A stretch of DNA of 48,217 nt from assembly GCA_003427395.1 (NCBI GenBank), contig BFEA01000013.1, positions 101,789-150,005 of the forward strand, written 5' to 3'. Shown one piece after another: positions 41,401 through 48,217 of this stretch. Every line of letters starts with the position of its first letter. Position 1 is the first letter of the stretch. Under the pieces are notes generated by a model. The model had not been told where the DNA came from. It made no database searches and saw only the letters and a program-made list of their open reading frames with translations. The DNA comes from Chara braunii. Lineage: Eukaryota > Streptophyta > Charophyceae > Charales > Characeae. The translations under genes were made by a program, and so were the position numbers.

Positions 41401-41549
41401 TAACGCTTTACCCCCGGGTGGAGGGAGAGAGAGATCTTGAGGGGACAGGGAGTAAAACTCTTCCTCAAGCTAGGAATCTCATAGCTCAAAGTGGCGATTT
41501 GTCAGGAAGTGAAGGAAATGACCATCGTGGAGACACTACTGATGGAGGA

Positions 41550-41850
41550 GCTACTCTCTCTCTTCCCTGAAGAAGAAGTAGAAGATGATGAGGAAAAAGG
41601 AGAGGAGGAGGAGGAGGAGGATGAAGAGGAAAGAATAAAGAAGAAAAGGAGAGAGGAAGAAGAAGAAGAAGAAGAAGTTGAAGATGAGGAGGAAAAAGGA
41701 GAGGAGGAGGAGGAGAATGAAGAGGAAAGAATAAAGAAGAAAAGGAGAGAGGGAGAAGAAGAAGAAGAAGAAGAAGAAGGGAGAAGAAGGGAGAAGAAGA
41801 AGAAGAAGAAGAAGGAGAAGAAGAAGAAGAAGAAGAAAAAGTTTCTCCTC
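41550..41850. repeat. GAA/GAG-rich low-complexity tract
   Basis: Purine-rich trinucleotide DNA with an internal duplication: the phrase GAGGAAAGAATAAAGAAGAA occurs near 41626 and 41720. The frame at 41491-41928 therefore reads as glutamate and lysine blocks. The opposite strand gives leucine, serine and phenylalanine runs. Neither looks like a gene. Confidence 0.9.
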
Positions 41851-43821
41851 CTTGTTCCCCCTCACCTCTTTTTTCTTCTCTTGGTGTTAAAGACCAGTCT
41901 TGATGAAGCTCCTTCCTCCTTTGCATAAATCTCACTTATCTAGGGCTCTCTTCTGCCTCAAACCCTTATCTCCTTCCTCTTTCAGCCTCTCCTTGGCTAT
42001 GGCAAGCTCCAACTACCAAGGCTATGGAGTCCTCCCCTCTAGGAGGGTTGAATGGGTTCCTCCAAGCCTCTCTCTCCCCCTCACAGCCTGGGGGCTATGG
42101 CAAACCACCCCCTTGAGACCCCACTACCCACACTAGCTCCTATGGTTGCCTCGACTAGCCCACAGCCTCCTCTAAGTCTCCCAACTGGCAGCGGTTCCCC
42201 TCCTCTCACTGTAACTGAGTAGAGTGCTCATATGAGCTCACTTGGGCAGCATGGGCACTCCTCATGCAAATGTGAGTGTGGCGGGCTGCGCCCTCAGCTT
42301 ATGTAGGCTGAAACTGATATGCCGGCCAGCCCATGGGCCTCCCCATATGCCTCCAAGTGAACCGAGGTACCCCCAAGGCCAAATTCCACCACTAGGCCTA
42401 GACCTTATTTTGGCCAAGTACATGCATTCTGAGTGGCTGGTACCAACTCGGACTGCCTCTTGGCCTCCTCAAGCCTCCTTTTCTCTTTCAAATGCTGCCG
42501 CCTTGAGTCCAAATGCCCAAGGGGCAGCCTTACTTATGGGCCTTTTCTCACTTTTTGAGCCTTAAATCTGAGCCTCCTTTTGGGGCCTTGGATCTGGCTG
42601 AGATCCAAGGCCAGCGTTATTCTGAGTTATCCCTAAGTGGTCCTTGCTTCAATTTTGAGCCCCTAGGCTCACCTTTTCAATTTTTGGTACATATAGCCTC
42701 CTTTTGGGGCCAAATGCACAGTTTCGGTTTTTTTTCTTTTTTTGTTTATTTCCATTTTGGGCTACCAACTCATTCCGGAGTTGGCCGTTTGAGCTGGCCC
42801 CACAAAAAAATGGCCATATGCTCTCATCCATGAGATCTGATCTCAGATTTATGGCCCACAAAAAAAACGGAACTCCTTTTTGCATTTTCACTCATTTTTG
42901 GCCTTCGATCTTGATCTTGACGACGCTATTTGCTTGCACACTCCTCTCCTCTTGCTAGCTCATGGTTCCCTTAGGACTACTCAAGTAGTCCCCGCCATTT
43001 TCTCATGCCAGTTCCATTTTCTAGCCTCGACGGTGGTCCCTCTGGCGCATGTCCCAAATTTCACTATTTTTATTTGGGCCCATCTAGTCCCCGACATCAT
43101 CCCCGATGACGTCCCATTTTTATTTGGGGCTCCCCTTGTCCTTAGCAGCCCAATCCTTTCCTCTCATGGGCCTCAAGTGCCGCGAATATTCTAGGCCACG
43201 AGATTCACCATCTCGCGGCCCCCATTTATCGTCTTTATTTGCACAAGGCAAGGATGCTATTTTCTAGTGTCTTGGGTGAGCCAAGGCCTTATTGATTTTG
43301 GCCTAGGCACCGCTATGCAGGCCGTTATTTCTCGGACTGCCATAATGGCTTTTTCCCTAGCCTCATAGCCCCACAACTTGCCCTAAACTGAAACAAAATG
43401 TAACGGTCAATTTCTAAGTGCATCCGGACTCAATATTGGCTCCGAATGCATCTAAAACATGTGTTTCTCTACCCCCATGCAATCCGTTGTATCTCGGTTG
43501 CATGGGGCCTTGATTTTTTTTAATTTTCTTTGCAAATTCAAAAGAAAATCAAGATACTTTGCAACCGCCATATCCAAGAATGTATCTGATCACAGATGTA
43601 TTTCCCCAAGTGGCCGTTTTTTACCGTTAAGGCCTTTTTCTCTTTTATTTTTTTTTCCCTTTTCTTTTCTTTTCTTTCTCCTCCATTTTCGGACAGTAGG
43701 GACCTGCCAGTCCCTACTGACAGCCAACTCGCTCACTCCCTCTCACTCCTCTTGTCTTATTCTCCCACCTTTTTCTTTTCTTTTTCTTATTTTTTCTAGC
43801 ATGCCAAGTGTCAACTAGCCG
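41851..43821. other. Pyrimidine-rich noncoding repeat-like region, part 1
   Basis: No coding region. Words such as TTTTGGGGCC, GTCCCCG and GGCTATGGC recur. Part of it (about 42900-43140, ATCTTGATCTTGACGACGCT and AGTAGTCCCCGCCATTT) is similar in order to 45850-46040 on the other side of the composite insertion. The region may be an old LTR or two diverged copies of one repeat. No ends were found. Confidence 0.45.
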
Positions 43822-44604
43822 TTAAACCACCAATACCTCCGAGCGTTTTTTGTCGACCCTGGATTTCACTGCGCTCCGAGTTTTGCCGAGCCTGGGTACC
43901 ACTTCGTTTTCTTTCTGGTACTCTCGTGGAAAGAACAAAAAAAAACAAAAAAGAAGAAGAAAAGTTGCGACCGTGAACCTAGAAAAAGAATTAAAAAAAA
44001 AAGGAAACAAAACTTTGGCCGTGATTGCAGTTGCATACATTCTTGGAAGTGGCAGTGTGAGTATGCCCTCAATGAGGGCATCTCAGCCCCGTGGCCAGGT
44101 TGTCAGATTCCAAAAAGAGAATAAAAGGGGAAAAAAACGGGCACATGGATCCGACCGTGAAAATGGTCGGATACATTCCCCTCAGTGCCTGTGATGAGCC
44201 TTGCAATCCTCTGACAAAACACAGCTTGAGCAGATCACGGACAAGTTTAGCGATTCACGGACAGGGGACTCATAAGAAGCAGACGACCAACAAAAAAAAG
44301 AAAACAGTAACATTTAGAATGTGACCGCCTTACCTGTAAGGTGCATTATGTGGAGGAAGATTGTGAGCACGGCCTCCTGGACCACCCAGCCCGGCGTCAT
44401 TGCAGTAGAGAAAGCATTTTTTTTCCCTTTTTTCGTCACTATAAAGTTCAGATTTATGGGACACTGCCGACCTTGTATCCCACCTTGAAAAGTTTGAGTA
44501 CTACCTTCTTACCCCGAAAAAAACGTACGTACGTTCTATTCGAATTACACTCGAAAATCGGACTTTTAGAAATCGCCCTTTTTTTTCCGAATAGAACGTA
44601 CGGT

Positions 44605-44658
44605 CAAATACAACGTACGTACGTTGTATTCGAATACAACGTACGTACGCTGTATTCG
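44605..44658. repeat. Long near-perfect palindrome
   Basis: Centred between 44631 and 44632. The inner 36 bp (44614-44649), built from CGTACGTACG and TTGTATTCGAATACAA, is a perfect palindrome. Extending to 54 bp adds only two mismatched pairs. The same GAATACAAC core recurs at 45312 and 45384-45411. Confidence 0.95.
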
Positions 44659-44777
44659 GACTCCGTAGCATTTGAGATATTTTTCACTATCTAAAACAAT
44701 GTTAAAAAAAAGTCCAAGAACAATGCAATACAAACATCTTTTGCCTCAGAGTATTTTTGAAATTTGCTGCCAAAGTT

Positions 44778-44834
44778 GGGGGGAAGGGGGGGGAGGGGGG
44801 GGAACGTATTTTTTTCCTCTCCCCCCCCCCCCCC
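44778..44834. repeat. G-run and C-run pair
   Basis: Four clusters of three to nine Gs at 44778-44812 are followed after AACGTATTTTTTTCCTCT by 14 Cs (44821-44834). The strand could fold as a G/C hairpin or a quadruplex. Homopolymer length here may be affected by sequencing error. Confidence 0.9.
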
Positions 44835-45515
44835 AATCGAAATCAGATGGGGCCGGGGTCCTCGTAGTCTACTTGGGAGTGAACTTGCTGGGAGCATTAC
44901 CCAGTTTCACTTACGGGGACTGACTGAGGCCCTGAGGGGACCAACCCCCTCTTGAAAAATGGAACAGACATAACAACAGGACTTGCTCTGAGCCTTCAGG
45001 TTTTTTTGTTTTGTTTTTTTTATAATCGAAATGACGATGAAATCAACATATATTTCCTATCAAAGAATTGAAGGGTGGTCCAGGCCTTCGGCCTCTCACA
45101 ATAATGAATCGGCACCTAATAGATGGAAAGATTCACGACTGAAAGTTGTTTTCAATGCATGTGGCAAGTGGTGGAGCGAGCCCCCTTCTGTGACGCGCCT
45201 ATTTCAGGGGCGAACATGATACAGGTATAGGGCTTTCGTTGGTGTTTTTTTTGTTTTTTTTTTTTTTTTTTTGGTATATTCCAGGGGCCAGGACCACCCT
45301 CTCGTAACTCAGAATTCGAATACAACGTACCCTGCGAAAGGCCGTCGTGGAAAAGTTGTGCCCTAAAATTCGTTGCATAACGTTCGTATGTTGTATTCGA
45401 ATACAACGTACACCGCACGTATTCGTTTACAACGTACGTATGTTCTTTTCGGGGTAAGAAGGTATAGTCAAGACATCGTAATTTCTTAACACTTGTGGAG
45501 GTATTGGTGGTTTAA

Positions 45516-46581
45516 GGCCTTTTCTAGGCCTTTCTCTTTGTTTTTGCCCTTCCTATGCCCAAGGTGCAGTCCGTTATTTATCGGACTGCAATTGAGGCTT
45601 CCTCATGCCCATGGGAGCCTCCTTTTGCTTCTCTCCTTCAAACTATGACTCCTTTTGCTCCGATTTTCTCCCGGGAGCCTATTTTTCACATGGAGTCTCT
45701 CTAGGCTCCATTTTCCTCAAGGTGGCTAGTCCGAGATATTTCGAATTGCTGTCATGCCTCTTCCTTTGCTTTTCGTTTGCTTTCCTTTCTATGTTGGCCC
45801 TCCCGTTTGCCTCCACTAGTGCGTGCACTAGTGGTGCTAATATTCTTGGTCGTCTAGATCTTGATCTTAACCGCATTACTTGCCTTGGGCATATTTTTCT
45901 CATGGCCCTTCACAACTTTACCTTGGGAAATCAGAAGTCCCCGCCACTTGTCGCACGCTAGTCCCCGACACTTGTCCTGCTGGTGGTCCCGTCGATACTC
46001 CCACCTGTATTTGGCCCCAAAATGCCATTATCTTTGCTTAGTCCCATATGGTCGCCGCTCTTTTCCTTGCGGTCTCCCGGTCTCTCTTTGGCAATTTTTA
46101 ACCCATGGCTGCCCCCTTTCTAGTCTCTTTGTATGTCCCACGTGTGCCGGTTTTTTCGGTCGTGGCTCTTTCCTTGGCTCATGGCCCTTTGGCCTTTCTT
46201 ATGTCGCACTCCAGTGGCCCCCTTGGCCCCGTGCTTCGTTCTCACGTGTCGGTGCCACAACACTATTTTCTTGACCTCCTTGACTCCTTTATCCTGCGGC
46301 GCGCAGCCCAGGGCATTATTTTTCTTGGCGGTCCTTCTTTCGGGAAGAAGGGCCACCTTTATTATTCTCTTGCGGCCCTTTGTCGCTCACTATTCTACTA
46401 ATTTCTTCTTGGTCCATTGGTTCCGGCGGCCTAGGGCATTCTCTAGGCCCCTAGGCGCAGACACTTATGCCTTAGCCTTCCATCCTTCCTATCTCTTTTT
46501 CCTCCTGTTTCTCTGCTGTGCACAATCCTCTCGTATATCACCTCTCAAGGGTCAGGACTTGTTTCAAGACCCACTGGTCCC
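45516..46581. other. Pyrimidine-rich noncoding repeat-like region, part 2
   Basis: It continues the character of 41851-43821 and has no supported gene. A perfect hairpin TGCAGTCCG-TTATTTAT-CGGACTGCA lies at 45565-45590. A similar, imperfect version (GGCCGTTATTTCTCGGACTG) lies near 43320. Confidence 0.45.
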
Positions 46582-47000
46582 GACATCGTGACCCGTGCTT
46601 CGTCCAGGGCCCTTAAACCAGAAGAGGACGCTCAAGTCGGACTCTCTTCCTCACGGTAAGATAGATTGAGACAGGAAGGTAAGGTATGGAAACACCATAC
46701 CTGTAGATAGCTGCCCCCACACAAATTTCTCTCCAATTGAGCCGACGTGCATTTTTATGACTGGTCATAGCCTCGGTACCGACACCGTGACCCGTGCTTC
46801 GTCCAGGGCCCTTCAGAGGCACGGTCACGACTCCTAAATCAGAAGAGGACGCTCAAGTCGAACTCTCTTCCTCACGGTAAGATAGATTGAGACAGGAAGG
46901 TAAGGTATGGCAACACCATACCTGTAGATAGCTGCCCCCTCACAAATTTCTCTCCAATTGAGCCGACGTGCATTTTTATGACTGGTCATAGCCTCGGTAC
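46582..47000. repeat. Tandem duplication of about 200 bp in the GYP-4 leader
   Basis: GACA-CGTGACCCGTGCTTCG starts at 46582 and 46781. Both units end in GGTCATAGCCTCGGTACC. The second unit keeps an extra CTTCAGAGGCACGGTCACGA phrase present in GYP-1, so the first unit has lost it. GYP-1 and GYP-2 have a single copy. Confidence 0.9.
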
Positions 47001-47241
47001 CACACACGATGCAACGCACTGCCACCTCAGCCAAAGTGCAATGTCAGCATACTCTCATTATTCCACATACATCCGTTGTTGCCATAGCCCCCACACTTTG
47101 GCCGCAACCTTTTGGCCACACTCCCCTGTACCCGGGAGTGGCCTACCAAGCCAACGCCAATGTATCCTCACTGTGGAGAAGCTTCGTCAACGCACCAAGT
47201 AACAAAGACATTTGCGCTGGTGATGGGCGATTATAGAACCA

Positions 47242-47253
47242 GCTCCGATACCA
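47242..47253 (-). other. Primer-binding site of GYP-4
   Basis: The minus strand reads TGGTATCGGAGC, identical to the GYP-1 site and equally placed three bases from the LTR end TTGCA (47257). Confidence 0.8.
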
Positions 47254-47837
47254 AATTGCAAGAACTATGAGCGAGAGCGATGGACAGAAATCAAAATTGC
47301 AAAATCATGCTATAGTCCAGATAGTCATGTACCAAGCAGAGAGCACAATGCACCAAGACACTATCCAAATAAGAGCAATACAATAAACCCAATGTCAATG
47401 TCGAGGCTCTCAGGCCACACCAACGTAGTATCCATTGTCGCTCATTCAAAACGGTGCTCAACGCCCAGCCTCCACTACTAAGCCTAACTAGCGTATCCTA
47501 CGTTCATCCAACAAGAATCACTTCGAAGTCGAAGACCAATGCACGTGACATTGTCGCAAATGTGGACTGCCAGCATAGACTAGGTATGTGTCTCACTCCT
47601 CCCCTCATCATCTCTGTCTCCCTACTCCATCCATGCGCCCAGCAGCCCAAGTATGGTTGTCGTGCGCCCGCTGCCACCACAGCCCCCTCTCTCACCTCCA
47701 GCGCACGTGTGCGCTTTGGCCAGCAGCGCTAGCACAGATGCCCGTGCGTCAACGCAATAGTGTGGCCGCATTGCCTACACAGGCCAGCATGTCTCTGGCT
47801 GGAGTGCTCACTTTCCTTTATGGAAACAAGTTTGGAA

Positions 47838-47881
47838 TGTGTATGTGTGTGTGTGTGTGTCTGACTGTGTGTGTGTGTGTG

Positions 47882-47935
<54 letters not shown>
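47838..47935. repeat. Compound GT and GA microsatellite
   Basis: GT-rich sequence (47838-47884, interrupted by CTGACT) is followed by a GA run to about 47935. It sits inside the presumed GYP-4 LTR. Confidence 0.97.
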
Positions 47936-47943
<8 letters not shown>

Positions 47944-48100
47944 CCGCAAGTCTCCAATCTTGGCCAACAAGTAAGTCTCTAACCCGCACCTCGCCGCACG
48001 GTACTTGGATCGATAGAATGGGTAAATCGAAAAGTGGCAGTGTATATTTCCACGTTTCAGCAGAACATTCATTTCGTTTTTGCTCATGCTATCGATGGAA

Positions 48101-48148
48101 TGTGTGTGTGTGGGTGTGGGTGTGGGTGTGTGTGTGTGCGCGTGTGTG

Positions 48149-48217
<69 letters not shown>
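48101..48217. repeat. Compound GT and GA microsatellite at window end
   Basis: GT/GGGTGT repeats (48101-48151) pass into a GA run that continues to the last base. Confidence 0.97.

Larger units (their letters stand above)
44502..45464. mobile_element. 959-bp TA-flanked inverted-repeat DNA transposon, non-autonomous
   Basis: The left end is TA-CCTTCTTACCCCGAAAA followed by AAACGTACGTACGTT. The right end read in reverse is TA-CCTTCTTACCCCGAAAA followed by GAACATACGTACGTT. About 33 bp pair with two or three mismatches. Subterminal GAATACAACGTACGT motifs recur on both sides. A second inverted pair lies inside (GGGTGGTCCAGGCC at 45073, GGCCAGGACCACCC at 45286). The TA flanks fit a Tc1/mariner-type target. 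No transposase frame is visible. Confidence 0.82.
43822..45515. mobile_element. TTAA-flanked inverted-repeat element, copy 4, enlarged by nested insertion
   Basis: It starts TTAA-ACCACCAATACCTCC and ends GGAGGTATTGGTGGT-TTAA, a perfect inverted pair of 15 bp. The two differ from copies 1-3 in the same way (AATACC for AGTACC). The element is 1.69 kb long because it contains a TA-flanked element (44502-45464) and low-complexity runs. No transposase is recognisable, though an A-rich charged frame occurs near 43850-44190. Confidence 0.8.
46582..48217 (-). mobile_element. Ty3/gypsy element GYP-4, LTR and leader only, cut by window end
   Basis: On the minus strand this is an LTR (from beyond 48217 or its start near there, to 47257), a primer-binding site (47242-47253) and a leader (47241-46582) homologous to those of GYP-1 and GYP-2. 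The leader stops abruptly at 46582, so the body is missing or truncated. The LTR part 47257-47600 aligns with 18127-18470. Confidence 0.75.

Noticed and set aside
41491-41928. Glu/Lys-rich open frame
   Set aside because: It is produced by GAA/GAG low-complexity DNA with an internal duplication. The opposite strand is equally open.

Overview
This window reads as a stretch of eukaryotic heterochromatin-like DNA made almost entirely of decayed, nested transposable elements, microsatellites and minisatellites. I see no intact host gene. The pieces point to a plant or streptophyte-alga nuclear genome. There are several Ty3/gypsy LTR elements whose primer-binding sites match the initiator-Met tRNA type (TGGTAT[C/T]GGAGC). 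There is an L1-like LINE, a piece of plant-type mitochondrial small-subunit rRNA, and long GA and GT-GA microsatellites with assembly Ns. A charophyte such as Chara is a plausible source, but that is inference only.

Layout. 1-90 is a GT-GA microsatellite. About 1150-5575 is a degenerate LINE on the plus strand. 6240-6670 is the first copy of a dispersed repeat (called R1 here). 6671-10735 is unassigned. About 10736-19144 is one Ty3/gypsy element on the minus strand (GYP-1): LTR 18127-19144, primer-binding site, leader, gag, protease, RT and RNase H. It is interrupted by a solo LTR of another family (16174-17565, target duplication CATG) and by a mitochondrial rRNA fragment (about 14924-15605). 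20134-20791 is a 329-bp tandem duplication.

20910-31061 is a second, related Ty3/gypsy element on the plus strand (GYP-2). It has both LTRs, primer-binding site, gag, protease, RT, RNase H, integrase, a chromodomain-like tail and a polypurine tract. Its RNase H is split by a second solo LTR (27105-28319, target duplication TAAG) of the same family as the one in GYP-1. R1 copies follow at 31070-31740 and 32563-32850, around a 656-base gap of Ns.

About 35760-38410 is a third Ty3/gypsy element of a different lineage on the minus strand (GYP-3). Its RT runs directly into a minisatellite of about 30 units of about 90 bp (38384-40990), and each unit carries a piece of that RT. 41000-43821 and 45516-46578 are low-complexity and noncoding. 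They are split by a composite insertion (43822-45515). 46582-48217 is the LTR and leader of a third GYP-1/2-type element on the minus strand (GYP-4), cut by the window end.

The most interesting signals are non-autonomous DNA transposons. Four TTAA-flanked inverted-repeat elements share the end ACCACYAGTAC. One of them sits in the 5' LTR of GYP-2, and the 3' LTR of the same element keeps the empty site. One of the four is 1.7 kb long and holds a 959-bp TA-flanked element with long ACGTACGT/GAATACAAC palindromes. A separate 105-bp CAGT-ended, TA-flanked element sits in one R1 copy and is absent from the other two. All coding pieces carry stops or frameshifts, and nothing here looks like a working gene system.
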